A DNA stretch of 17,041 nt from assembly GCA_046155505.1 (NCBI GenBank), contig JBJXFK010000321.1, positions 1-17,041 of the forward strand, read 5' to 3'. This DNA is from JBJXFK01 sp046155505 (lineage in GTDB: Bacteria > Planctomycetota > Phycisphaerae > UBA1845 > Fen-1342). Numbering within the stretch: position 1 is the first letter of the stretch; each line of letters opens with the position of its first letter. Of this stretch, positions 1-7,283 are shown piece by piece. Under the pieces are notes generated by a model. The model saw nothing but the letters and a program-made list of their open reading frames with translations. It was not told the origin of the DNA and did no database searches. Both the position numbers and the translations under genes were made by a program.

Positions 1-92
1 TGCCGGCGCCGTCGCGCGGGCAAGCCGCTTTCCTAGAGCGTGCATGTCTTCAATCCGTCACTCCGCCTTTGCGTGCAAATTTCCTTAACAAT

Positions 93-111
93 TGCGGCCA
101 AAACAGCCGCA
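93..111. other. Small perfect hairpin in the leader region
   Basis: A 6-bp perfect stem (TGCGGC / GCCGCA) encloses a 7-base loop at 99-105. Neither side carries a convincing run of T, so it is not a clear intrinsic terminator. It could mark the 3' end of a gene outside the window or be a structured part of the leader of the gene at 254. The remainder of 1-253 contains no credible gene. Confidence 0.25.
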
Positions 112-240
112 GCGAAGCGTAATCCGCACGCCGTACACTCGATAAACTTTTGTTGATCCACGCCTTCAAACGCCGTAAGCTCTTTAGTGCGTTATCAAAA
201 AGTTCTCGCGTCGAAACGCACGTCGCGTAACAAAGGGCTT

Positions 241-248
241 AAGGAGGT
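241..248 (+). promoter_or_regulatory. Consensus Shine-Dalgarno of the gene at 254
   Basis: The octamer AAGGAGGT is the full complement of the usual 16S rRNA 3' end. It lies 5 bases before the ATG at 254, which fixes that start and predicts strong translation initiation. Most other genes in the window have only 4-5 matching bases (GGAG, GAGG, AGGAG). Confidence 0.85.
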
Positions 249-253
249 CCGCA

Positions 254-1819
254 ATGTCCACACCGGCTCATCGCCAGTCCGGATTCGGATTCAACCGCAG
301 CCTGCTCCGTTGGGCCGCTGTTCCTGCTTCCGCGGCGGTACTCGCTCTGCCCGCGCTCGCACAGTGCGTGAGCTCCAGTGAGGTTATTTTGCCGTTCGCC
401 TCTGGCACTTGGGTGCGCGCCCTCGCGGTGAATAACGGCTCGCTGATCGTCGCCGGGACATTCTCGACCATCGGCTCTGCAACGGCCGAAAACATTGCGA
501 CCTATGACGGCGCGAACTTCGCCGCCATCGGCACCGGCATCGGCTCGCCGGCGATCGCGAACGAGGTCGTCAACGATATCGAAGTCGTCGGCAGCTCGAT
601 TTACGCAGTCGGCGAATTTGCGACCGCCGGCGGGAACGCTGCGCGGCGCGTCACCGTCTGGGACGGCAGCACGTGGTCATCGCTCGGCTCCGGCCCCAAT
701 AACGGAATCCCCAGCGGGACCGTGAACGCCGTCGAAGTCATCGGCACGCGCGTGTACGTCGCCGGCAGTTTCTCGACCGCCGGCACGACCGGCAGTGTCG
801 GCAACATCGCGTTCTGGGACGGCGCTGCGTGGCAAAAGCTCGGCCCGTCGGGCACCAACGGAACGATCAGCGCGCTGACCGAGTTCAATGGCGAACTCAT
901 CGTCAGCGGCATCTTCAATCTGTCGGGCGGCGTAGCCGTCTCCAATGTCGCGCGCTTTGACGGCACGACTTGGCACGCGATGGGCTCCGGGTCATTTGCG
1001 GGCCTCACCGTTCATGATGGCGTACTGTTCGGCGGGCGCGGCGATCCGTTCGGCGTGCAGCGGTGGAACGGTTCGGCGTGGATCGACGACGTCACCGAAG
1101 GCGACCCCGACGATGTGCGCTCGCTCTACAGTGACGGCGTCGCGCTCTACGCGGGAAACAACGAAGGTCAGGTTTGGAAGCGCGTCGATACGCTCAAGTG
1201 GCTGCCCGTGGGTCTCGCCGTGCCGGCCGATCCGGGCAACGGGATGCCCGGCGCGGTTACCTCGCTCGCGATTTTCGGTGGCGACGTGTACGCCGGCGGT
1301 TACATCTTCTCGGAATTCCCGTCGCCTGGATTCACCAAGGATCTCACCCGCTTCGATTTCAACGGCGCGGGCGCACCGACCATTTCGGCCCAACCTGTCG
1401 ATGCGCACGTCGATGTGAACACGACGCTTGGGCTTTCCGTTTCCGTCGACGGCAGCTCCGGTGACGTGATCTACCAATGGTATAAGGACGGAGCGGCGAT
1501 CGACGGCGCAACGATGTCATCGTTCTCAATTCCAAGCGCGACCGCCGATGATGCGGGCGAGTATTACGTCGAGATCACGAATCTCTGCGGCACAACCGTC
1601 AGCGACATCGCGACGGTGACGATCCGCACACCGTGCGTCGGCGATATCAACGAGGATTTGGAAGTCGGCCTCACCGACCTGTCACTCTTGCTCGGCTCGT
1701 TCGGCCTGTGCAACGGAACGCCCGGATTCAACGCGGCTGCCGATCTCAACGACACCAACTGCGTCGATCTGACCGACCTGTCGATGCTGCTGGCCGTCTT
1801 TGGAACCGAGTGCCCGTAA
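254..1819 (+). CDS. Secreted propeller-like/Ig-like protein with dockerin-like tail
   Basis: A 521-residue exported protein of unknown exact function. The signal peptide is residues 1-36, with arginines at 15 and 19, a hydrophobic stretch, and an Ala-Leu-Ala cleavage site. Residues 55-370 contain at least four imperfect repeats of the form 'LIVAGTF ... NIATYDG ... W ... LG', near 64, 116, 167 and 215. This is the pattern of kelch/Rax2-like beta-propeller blades. Residues 375-457 form an Ig-like domain, with W409 and the D-AGEYYV strand near 433-439. Residues 461-520 carry two dockerin-type calcium-loop motifs, GDINEDLEVGLTDL and ADLNDTNCVDLTDL; the second has Thr at the usual fifth-position Asp. 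The start is fixed by a perfect ribosome binding site. The gene is followed by an intrinsic terminator, so it is probably monocistronic. The domain reading is by eye; substrate or partner is unknown. Confidence 0.85.
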   Translation: MSTPAHRQSGFGFNRSLLRWAAVPASAAVLALPALAQCVSSSEVILPFASGTWVRALAVNNGSLIVAGTFSTIGSATAENIATYDGANFAAIGTGIGSPAIANEVVNDIEVVGSSIYAVGEFATAGGNAARRVTVWDGSTWSSLGSGPNNGIPSGTVNAVEVIGTRVYVAGSFSTAGTTGSVGNIAFWDGAAWQKLGPSGTNGTISALTEFNGELIVSGIFNLSGGVAVSNVARFDGTTWHAMGSGSFAGLTVHDGVLFGGRGDPFGVQRWNGSAWIDDVTEGDPDDVRSLYSDGVALYAGNNEGQVWKRVDTLKWLPVGLAVPADPGNGMPGAVTSLAIFGGDVYAGGYIFSEFPSPGFTKDLTRFDFNGAGAPTISAQPVDAHVDVNTTLGLSVSVDGSSGDVIYQWYKDGAAIDGATMSSFSIPSATADDAGEYYVEITNLCGTTVSDIATVTIRTPCVGDINEDLEVGLTDLSLLLGSFGLCNGTPGFNAAADLNDTNCVDLTDLSMLLAVFGTECP

Positions 1820-1856
1820 GTGACGACGTAAGCAAGTCCGCGTTCGATTCAGCGAC

Positions 1857-1892
1857 TCGCCCGCGCTTCTCGCGCGGGCGATGTCATTTTTT
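1857..1892 (+). terminator. Strong intrinsic terminator
   Basis: A perfect 10-bp GC-rich stem (1857-1866 with 1872-1881) encloses a 5-base loop TTCTC. Five bases later comes a run of six T (1887-1892). The T run is itself the loop of a small TGTCA/TGACA palindrome (1882-1896). It lies 37 bases after the stop of the preceding gene and should end that transcript before the next secreted-protein gene. Confidence 0.85.
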
Positions 1893-2044
1893 GACAGGTT
1901 GAATCGTCTGCAAATTGACGAACACCCGCCGCACAATTGGCGTTGACTCGCGATCGCGCACTCACAATGATGAAGGTACGTCGAACATGTGATCGATGGG
2001 CCCGACCGCTCGTCATGATCACTTGCGCTGAAAGTACACGCACA

Positions 2045-3661
2045 ATGTTCTCCACACTACGTCGCGCGACGATCGCGATCGCGCTATCGCTCGCGCCCGC
2101 CGCCCACGCCCAGTCCATCAATCTCGACCTCGGCGACGCAACGGGCGTTCCCGCCGAAACCTACGGCGGCGCCGCGAATCGCCCCGGCTTTTGGAACATC
2201 TGGAACGGCGGCGACACCAACCCGTTCCTGCTGCTCGATCTCGGCCAAAGCGACAGCCGCGTCTACATCCGCCAAACCGTCCCCTTCGGCATCGGTGTCT
2301 CCGACAGCAACGACACCTTCGGCGATGACGAGGCGCTCTTCGACGATTACATCACCGTGCGCGGCGGTTCGCGGCACACCATCAGCGGCCTCGCACCCGG
2401 CGAATACGAAGTCTTCATCTACGCATGGCCGCCCGACAACCCGGTGTTCCAGACGCTCGTCGCCGTCAACGAAATCGACTTCGGCAGCGTCAGCGGCGAT
2501 TGGCCCGGCACGTTTGTCGAAGGCGTCACACACGCGCGCGGCATCGTGCCCATTCGCACGGACGAGCCGATGCTCATTCAGTGTTTCGGCATCGGATTCG
2601 CAACCATCAACGGCATCCAACTCGTGCAAAACGCGGCGTGGCTAAAGATCGAAGCCGCCAAGGAGCCGCCGTTCGCCGTCCCGCCCGATTCGCAGACCGA
2701 AGTCGAGTTCATCATCTCCACGGGCGATGAGCAACTCGCATCGCCGCCGCTGCTGCACACGATGATCAATGGTCAGCCGCAATTTCCCGTCGGAATGACG
2801 TCCACCGGTCCAGACCGCTGGCGCGCCGCCCTGCCGCTGGGCGAATGCCTCGACGAAATCGACTACTACGTCGAAGCTGTCGGCACGCAAAGCGGCTCGC
2901 AACGTCTGCCCTACGACCCGCAAGACCCGAACCTGCCGACGCCCTACTTCAGCACCACGGTCGGCTACGAATTCGCCGAGACGCTGCTCGTCGAGGGATT
3001 CGAGAACGGAATCCCGGAAGCCTGGACCGCCAACGGCCTCTGGCACGCGACCTCCGCGTGCGCCCCGTTCGACGAGCGTTGCGAGGGTGCCCAGTTCGCC
3101 TACTACGGCAACGACGAACTATGCGACCACACGTCGGATGTCTTCACGCAGGGTTCGCTCTTCTTGCCGACGATGACGTTTGATAGCGTCCCGTTTGGCA
3201 CGTCGATTGAGCTGCAATTCTGCCAGACGCTCGAAACCGAGGGCGACGGCTCGCCCGTCACCACACGCGTGTTGGCGGATTCGCAAGTTCAAGGCGAGTT
3301 GCTCCAAACGCCGCGCTGGGCACCGCAAAATGTCGACCTCACGTCGCTTGGCGGCCTGACCACCGCGGTCGAATTCCGGCTCGATACCGACGGGCGTGGC
3401 ATCACCAGCTATCGCGGCTGGCAGATCGACGACGTGCGCATCATCCAGCGCTTCGTCGACTGCACGCCGCCATGCGAAGGCGACGTCGATCTTGATCGCG
3501 ACATCGACCTCGTAGACCTCGCAACGCTGCTCACCCACTTCGGCACCACCGGCGGTGCCCGTCGCGCGAACGGCGACCTCGACGCCGACGGCGACATCGA
3601 ACTCGCCGACCTCGCTCGCCTGCTGACCGCGTTCGGCGGCTCGTGCCCGATCGAGCCGTAG
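2045..3661 (+). CDS. Secreted multidomain beta-sandwich protein with dockerin-like tail
   Basis: A 538-residue exported protein, function not recognised. I chose the ATG at 2045 because it places a clean signal peptide at the N terminus (MFSTLRR, then a hydrophobic core, cleavage after AAHA at residue 22). An in-frame TTG at 1937 would bury that peptide behind 36 residues. Residues 25-195 look like a beta-sandwich carbohydrate-binding or malectin-like domain ('INLDLGDATG', 'GLAPGEYEVFIYAW', 'INGIQLVQN'). Residues 200-305 resemble an Ig-like linker domain. Residues 315-468 resemble the MAM/jelly-roll domains of secreted adhesins and proteases ('GFENGIPEAW' to 'GWQIDDVRI'). The tail at 473-534 has two dockerin-like loops (GDVDLDRDIDLVDL and GDLDADGDIELADL). 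Its ribosome binding site is weak. No catalytic motif is visible. Confidence 0.8.
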   Translation: MFSTLRRATIAIALSLAPAAHAQSINLDLGDATGVPAETYGGAANRPGFWNIWNGGDTNPFLLLDLGQSDSRVYIRQTVPFGIGVSDSNDTFGDDEALFDDYITVRGGSRHTISGLAPGEYEVFIYAWPPDNPVFQTLVAVNEIDFGSVSGDWPGTFVEGVTHARGIVPIRTDEPMLIQCFGIGFATINGIQLVQNAAWLKIEAAKEPPFAVPPDSQTEVEFIISTGDEQLASPPLLHTMINGQPQFPVGMTSTGPDRWRAALPLGECLDEIDYYVEAVGTQSGSQRLPYDPQDPNLPTPYFSTTVGYEFAETLLVEGFENGIPEAWTANGLWHATSACAPFDERCEGAQFAYYGNDELCDHTSDVFTQGSLFLPTMTFDSVPFGTSIELQFCQTLETEGDGSPVTTRVLADSQVQGELLQTPRWAPQNVDLTSLGGLTTAVEFRLDTDGRGITSYRGWQIDDVRIIQRFVDCTPPCEGDVDLDRDIDLVDLATLLTHFGTTGGARRANGDLDADGDIELADLARLLTAFGGSCPIEP

Positions 3662-3674
3662 TTTTCACATCGAA

Positions 3675-3724
3675 TCACCCTTGTGCGGCGGTATGATCAA
3701 CTCGTACCGTCGCACAAGGGGTGA
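3675..3724 (+). promoter_or_regulatory. Long hairpin masking the ribosome binding site of the next gene
   Basis: Bases 3678-3693 pair with 3705-3720 in 16 consecutive pairs (one G-T wobble). A single-base bulge at 3721 is followed by three more pairs (3675-3677 with 3722-3724). The loop is 11 bases (3694-3704) and contains TGATCA. The only plausible Shine-Dalgarno for the ATG at 3729, AAGGGG at 3716-3721, lies inside the 3' arm. No T run follows, so it is not a classic terminator. It starts 13 bases after the upstream stop codon. A translational switch, an mRNA 3'-end stabiliser or a DNA operator are all possible. Confidence 0.65.
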
Positions 3725-3728
3725 ATCG

Positions 3729-5006
3729 ATGAACGCCGTCCGATTTCCGATCGCCTGCCTACTCGCGCTCTGGCTTACATCCGCCGCAGCGCAGCCCGTC
3801 GCGCTGGAGCCGGGCTTCGCCGTTTCGCTGCAAGTGTCCGGCATTCGCCAACCAACGCAAATTACGTTCGCGCCGGACGGTCGCCTCTTCGTCGCGCTGC
3901 GCGAAGGCACGATTCTCGCATATCCCTACGACACCGACGGCATCAGCGGCCCGCCGACGACCGTCGCAACGCAGGTCGGCTCGCTTCTGCTCGGCATTGC
4001 GTTCGACGCAAGCGGCGAGCTCTTCGCGTCATCCAATCTCGGCCCGGCGAATACGGGCTTTCTCGCCCGCCTGCGCGACCTCGATCACGACGGCGTGTTC
4101 GAAACGCAGCAGCGATTCGTTACGAATCTCCCCAACCTCGGACATCACAACGACCAACTCGCGATCGATGGACAACTGCTGTACGTGGGCATGGGCTCGC
4201 GCAGCGACGATGGACAGACCGACAATGTGTCGCCAATCCCCGCAGCCACCATCCTCCGCGTCGATCTCGCTGCCGTCGATTTCAATTCGACCGCAAACTT
4301 GCCACAGGTGTACGCGCGCGGCTTTCGCAATCCATTCGGCATCGCCATCGACCGCCTTGGTCGTCTATGGGCCGCCGACAACGGCCAGGATCAGCCGATC
4401 GCCCAAGAGACGCTGCACCTCGTCACGCCCGGCGGCCATCACGGCGTTCCGCCAAACCTCGCCCCGCCCGACGCGATCGCGCCGCTTGCGCAGCTCGGAC
4501 TGGGCACCTCAGCCGACGGCCTCGATCTCGCCGGCGACGTGCCGACATGGGGCACTGAATTCGCCGACAACTTGTTCGTGGTGCGGTTCGATTTCGAGTT
4601 GAACGACCCAGCCGGCGTCGGCATGGACGTCGTCCGCGTGCAGTTCGCGAACTTCGCCGGCCCGCAGCGACCAACCGTAACGTCCACCACGGTTTTCGCG
4701 CGCGGGTTCTATCACCCGCTCGATGCCGAGTTCGACCCGTTCGGCAACCTGCTCGTTCTGGAATACGGCTCCTACTTCGGTCCCGCCGACGGCGCGATCC
4801 ACCGCATCGCCCGCGGCATCGCCCCGTGCCTCGGCGACATCAACGGCGACCGCGCGGTGACGCTCGCCGACCTGGCGATCCTGCTCACGAACTTCGGCCA
4901 GCTCAGCGGCGCAACGCTCGCGCAAGGCGACCTCGACGCGGACGGCGACGTCGACTTGATCGATCTGGCGACTCTACTCAGGCGATTCGGCGAACAGTGC
5001 GACTGA
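3729..5006 (+). CDS. Secreted PQQ-type sugar (sorbosone/glucose) dehydrogenase-like propeller
   Basis: A 425-residue exported protein with a signal peptide at residues 1-21 (hydrophobic LLALWLT, then SAAAQ). Residues 27-363 match the soluble glucose/sorbosone dehydrogenase beta-propeller family. Family landmarks include 'QPTQITFAPDGRLFVA' (41-56), 'LGHHNDQLAIDGQLLYVGMGSRSD' region (137-160) with candidate catalytic His139/His140, and 'ARGFRNPFG' (196-204), whose Arg200-Asn201 pair corresponds to the cofactor-site pair of that family. Such enzymes oxidise sugars in the periplasm or outside the cell using PQQ; whether this one binds PQQ is inference. Residues 367-424 are the dockerin-like pair (GDINGDRAVTLADL, GDLDADGDVDLIDL), closely resembling that of the upstream gene. 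The start follows the signal peptide; its ribosome binding site is inside the hairpin just upstream. Confidence 0.82.
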   Translation: MNAVRFPIACLLALWLTSAAAQPVALEPGFAVSLQVSGIRQPTQITFAPDGRLFVALREGTILAYPYDTDGISGPPTTVATQVGSLLLGIAFDASGELFASSNLGPANTGFLARLRDLDHDGVFETQQRFVTNLPNLGHHNDQLAIDGQLLYVGMGSRSDDGQTDNVSPIPAATILRVDLAAVDFNSTANLPQVYARGFRNPFGIAIDRLGRLWAADNGQDQPIAQETLHLVTPGGHHGVPPNLAPPDAIAPLAQLGLGTSADGLDLAGDVPTWGTEFADNLFVVRFDFELNDPAGVGMDVVRVQFANFAGPQRPTVTSTTVFARGFYHPLDAEFDPFGNLLVLEYGSYFGPADGAIHRIARGIAPCLGDINGDRAVTLADLAILLTNFGQLSGATLAQGDLDADGDVDLIDLATLLRRFGEQCD

Positions 5007-5013
5007 CGAAACG

Positions 5014-5034
5014 AACCGTCGTGCAGCGGTTTTT
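5014..5034 (+). terminator. Possible weak terminator after the dehydrogenase gene
   Basis: A 5-bp stem AACCG/CGGTT (5014-5018 with 5027-5031) has an 8-base loop and ends in a run of five T (5030-5034), eight bases after the stop codon. The stem is short, so function is uncertain. Confidence 0.35.
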
Positions 5035-5180
5035 CCGCGTGCGCGACAAGCTGCCGGCACGAATCCGGCGTCCCGCGCCACCGCAACTGAACCCTGACTC
5101 CGAAACCTGAACCCGGAACCCTTGGACTGGTCTGCCGGCGACGCGCCCGCAAACCAAATCCGTGAAATGCGTAGCAATAC

Positions 5181-5217
5181 CTCTGCATCTCTCTGTGCCC
5201 TCGGTGAACTCTGTGGC
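5181..5217. repeat. CTCTGTG-type dispersed repeat
   Basis: This stretch repeats near-variants of a short phrase: CTCTGCAT, CTCTGTGC, then CTCGGTGAA and CTCTGTGG. Similar 'CACAGAG' phrase repeats are, as I recall, scattered through intergenic regions of many planctomycetes and other environmental bacteria. Only one copy lies in this window, so its dispersed nature cannot be shown here. Confidence 0.4.
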
Positions 5218-5533
5218 TTACCGCCGGTCGCCGTGCTTATGCTCTACGCATGAGCACCCTACCGGCCAATCTCGACCATCACCCGCCGCATTCCGCTCCG
5301 CAGCCTGCCAAAGCTCACGTCCGATATGGCCACCGTCCAATAATTTTCCCGAATTCACGCAATCCGTCCCAGATGGTCAACAAAATGTCGCGCAGAAACA
5401 CTGACCTGAAATCTCGAACCAAAGCACTAACCCGCAAGTCGTGGCACCGCAGATCGCACAAGCGCAGCCCACCTACGCAAGCCGCTCACCCATCATTGAC
5501 AGCCGCGCCCGCACAGCCGATCCTCACCCTTCT

Positions 5534-6490
5534 ATGCACGCAACCGCCGACCCCATCGTCGATTCCCGCCTCGAAGTCATGCTCGGCGGAATTCGCCTGC
5601 GCACACCCATGCTCACGGCGTCCGGCACCTGCGGCTATGGCCCGGAATACGCCGACCTTGTGGATTACCGGCGGCTCGGCGGATTCACGACCAAGAGCGT
5701 CACGTCGAAGGAGCGCATCGGCAACAACCCCACCCGCGTCGCCGAGGTGAAGGCGGGCATGCTCAACGCGATCGGGCTGGCGAATGTCGGCTTGAAGCGG
5801 TTCATCGCTGAAAAGGTACCGTTTATCCGCACGATGCCGACGGCGGTGTTTGTGAATGTCGCGGGCTACAAAACCGAGGACTATGTCGAGGTCTGCGCGG
5901 CGCTCGACGAAGTCGACTGCCTCGCCGGAATCGAACTGAACGTATCGTGTCCAAACGTCGCCGACGGCCTGATGTTCGGCACCAGTCCGACAATGCTGCG
6001 CACGCTGATTGAGCACGTTCGCCGATCGATGAAATACAAACTGCTGATCGTCAAGCTCTCGCCAAACGTCACCGACGTGGCCGACCTCGCGCGAGCGGCG
6101 ATCGACGGCGGCGCGCAAGCACTCAGCCTGATCAACACCTACGTCGGACTTGGCATCGACGCCAACAAGTGGACGCCGGTGCTGGCCAACACCACCGGCG
6201 GCCTCAGCGGGCCGGCGATCAAGCCGCTGGCGCTGTTCAATGTGCATCGCGTCTATCGAGAAGTCACCAGCAAATGCGGCGTCCCGATCATCGGTATGGG
6301 CGGCGTAACGACTACGCATGATGCGATTGAATTCTTGCTCGCGGGCGCATCGGCAGTCGCCGTTGGCACGGCGCTCTTCGTCGATCCCGCTCTCCCGATC
6401 AAGATCGCCGACGGCCTGAGCGAGTACCTGACGCAACGCGGCTTGTCGCATGTCAGCGAACTGACCGGCAAGCTGCGATTGCCGGGATAA
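5534..6490 (+). CDS. pyrD: Dihydroorotate dehydrogenase, class 1B-like catalytic subunit
   Basis: This is the FMN enzyme that oxidises dihydroorotate to orotate, the fourth step of pyrimidine synthesis, in the cytoplasm. With the ATG at 5534 it has 318 residues, close to the 300-315 usual for the family. An upstream GTG at 5441 would add 31 non-conserved residues. Landmarks are 'RLRTPMLTASGTCGYG' (21-36), 'GFTTKSVT' (50-57), 'ELNVSCPNV' (134-142) with Cys139 as the class 1 catalytic base, 'LIVKLSPNVTD' (171-181), 'GGLSGPAIKP' (222-231), and the FMN-phosphate-binding 'IIGMGGV' (252-258) and 'VAVGTALF' (275-282). Class 1B enzymes work with an iron-sulfur flavoprotein, PyrK, which is not in the window. 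No other pyrimidine gene is adjacent, so it looks like a stand-alone unit. Confidence 0.95.
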   Translation: MHATADPIVDSRLEVMLGGIRLRTPMLTASGTCGYGPEYADLVDYRRLGGFTTKSVTSKERIGNNPTRVAEVKAGMLNAIGLANVGLKRFIAEKVPFIRTMPTAVFVNVAGYKTEDYVEVCAALDEVDCLAGIELNVSCPNVADGLMFGTSPTMLRTLIEHVRRSMKYKLLIVKLSPNVTDVADLARAAIDGGAQALSLINTYVGLGIDANKWTPVLANTTGGLSGPAIKPLALFNVHRVYREVTSKCGVPIIGMGGVTTTHDAIEFLLAGASAVAVGTALFVDPALPIKIADGLSEYLTQRGLSHVSELTGKLRLPG

Positions 6491-6519
6491 CCAGCGTTCG
6501 CCACAGATCACCCCCGGGA

Positions 6520-6540
6520 GCATCGGCGTCCCGCCGATGC
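6520..6540. repeat. Perfect 9-bp hairpin after pyrD
   Basis: GCATCGGCG (6520-6528) and CGCCGATGC (6532-6540) form a perfect stem with a 3-base loop, 30 bases after the pyrD stop. There is no T run after it. It may protect the 3' end of the pyrD transcript, act as a terminator without a T tract, or be a dispersed palindromic repeat. GC-rich palindromes of this style are common in planctomycete intergenic DNA. Confidence 0.5.
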
Positions 6541-6555
6541 GTAGGATGATTTCGC

Positions 6556-6606
6556 TTGTCGGTGGCTTGACGCAATGATAGCATGTTATTCGCATGCAAT
6601 ACCATG
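6556..6606 (+). promoter_or_regulatory. Candidate promoter and operator of the toxin-antitoxin pair
   Basis: TTGTCG (6556-6561) and TAGCAT (6579-6584) are separated by 17 bases and each match the sigma-70 boxes at four of six positions. Overlapping and following the -10 box are three CATG cores at 6582, 6593 and 6603, spaced 11 and 10 bases apart, roughly one helical turn. Two sit in imperfect palindromes (ATAGCATGTTAT, and one centred on GCATGC). Phd-type antitoxins repress their own promoters through such palindromes, so this is a plausible autoregulatory operator, by inference. Confidence 0.4.
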
Positions 6607-6620
6607 CTCAGGAGCACACC

Positions 6621-6914
6621 ATGTTCGATCTCACCGAAGTCCACTCCCTCACCGATTTCCAGCGGAACGCCAAGGAGCACGTGAAGCGCCTCAAGCGGAC
6701 CGGCAAGGCGCAAGTGCTAACGGTAAATGGCAAGGCCGCGGTGGTCGTGCAGGACGCCAAGTCGTATCAAAAGATGCTCGACGAGAAGGAGCGGCTGGAG
6801 ACACTCGAAGGTGTGCGGCGCGGTTACGAAGCAATGAAGCGCGGTGAAACCATCCCGCTCCGCGAGGCGATGCGTGCGATCAAGGACAAGTACGAAAAGT
6901 CGAGACGCGGATGA
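6621..6914 (+). CDS. Phd/YefM-family antitoxin
   Basis: A 97-residue protein matching the Phd/YefM antitoxin pattern. The N-terminal DNA-binding part runs 'SLTDFQRNAKEHVKRLKRTGKAQVLTVNGKAAVVVQDAKSY' (residues 9-49; beta-strand, helix, then TVNGKAAVVV). It is followed by a charged helical tail (50-97) that should wrap the toxin. I chose the ATG at 6621 because AGGAG (6610-6614) lies six bases before it and the Phd domain then begins directly; an upstream ATG at 6594 has no such site. The stop overlaps the toxin start (ATGA at 6911-6914), the usual translational coupling of such modules. In the family, the antitoxin neutralises the toxin and represses the operon; this is assumed here, not shown. 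Confidence 0.88.
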   Translation: MFDLTEVHSLTDFQRNAKEHVKRLKRTGKAQVLTVNGKAAVVVQDAKSYQKMLDEKERLETLEGVRRGYEAMKRGETIPLREAMRAIKDKYEKSRRG

Positions 6915-7231
6915 AGCGGCACATCGTCTTCGTCACCCGGCCGGCGCTGGACGAGATGTACGACGCGTATCGCTACATCGCCGCAGAAGCACCGATCGCG
7001 GCAGATCGGTGGCATCGGGGAATCGAAAGAGCAATCGGGTCGCTCGCGACGTCGCCGCGCCGATGCCGGTTCGCGCCGGAGAGCAGCGACGTTCCGTTCG
7101 AGTTGCGCCAGCACCGGTATGGGCAGTACCGGATACTCTCCACCATCGATGGAGATCGCGTCGAGATTCTTCACGTTCGGCCCGGCGCTCGCGATCAAAT
7201 GCAACCGGACGAGATCTTGCCGCCGGAATAG
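6911..7231 (+). CDS. RelE/ParE-family toxin
   Basis: A 106-residue basic protein with the RelE/ParE fold pattern. It opens with a strand 'HIVFVTRPALDEMYDAYRYI' (4-23), then a helical pair with 'ADRWHRGIERAIGSLATSP' (31-49). Next come 'FELRQHRYGQYRILSTID' (63-80) and the terminal strand 'DRVEILHVRPGARD' (82-95). Length and layout suit the ParE-like 'plasmid stabilisation' branch. From sequence alone I cannot tell whether it would cleave mRNA (RelE) or poison gyrase (ParE). It overlaps the antitoxin gene by four bases. It ends 52 bases from the convergent DinB-family gene, and no terminator is evident in that gap. Confidence 0.88.
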   Translation: MKRHIVFVTRPALDEMYDAYRYIAAEAPIAADRWHRGIERAIGSLATSPRRCRFAPESSDVPFELRQHRYGQYRILSTIDGDRVEILHVRPGARDQMQPDEILPPE

Positions 7232-7283
7232 CACCGTTCTCACTCGCTCTTATTTACGCACGACTCCGTACGCGCGCGAATAC

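Larger units (their letters stand above)
5007..5533. other. 527-base gap with no credible gene
   Basis: The open frames here (for example from 5162 and 5250) have no ribosome binding site and give low-complexity Pro/Ser/Arg/His-rich translations that run into pyrD out of frame, so I do not call them. The stretch contains a possible weak terminator (5014-5034), a short hairpin GCCGG/CCGGC (about 5053-5069), a phrase-like 'CCTGAACCC' tract (about 5086-5121) and a CTCTGTG-type repeat (5181-5217). A promoter for pyrD should lie here, but I could not place one confidently. Confidence 0.6.

Noticed and set aside
362..370. Lipoprotein signal at Cys38 of the first secreted protein
   Set aside because: The residues before the Cys are Leu-Ala-Gln; Gln at -1 does not fit a lipobox, and a normal Ala-x-Ala cleavage site sits just before.
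1937..2044. TTG start at 1937 for the second secreted protein
   Set aside because: It would add 36 residues ahead of an otherwise perfect signal peptide and has no convincing ribosome binding site.
5250..5750. Plus-strand open frame upstream of and overlapping pyrD
   Set aside because: There is no ribosome binding site, the translation is low-complexity Pro/Ser/Arg, and it overlaps the conserved start of pyrD out of frame.
5486..6595. 369-residue minus-strand open frame opposite pyrD
   Set aside because: It is antisense to a clearly recognisable pyrD, and the His/Asp/Arg-rich product has no family resemblance.
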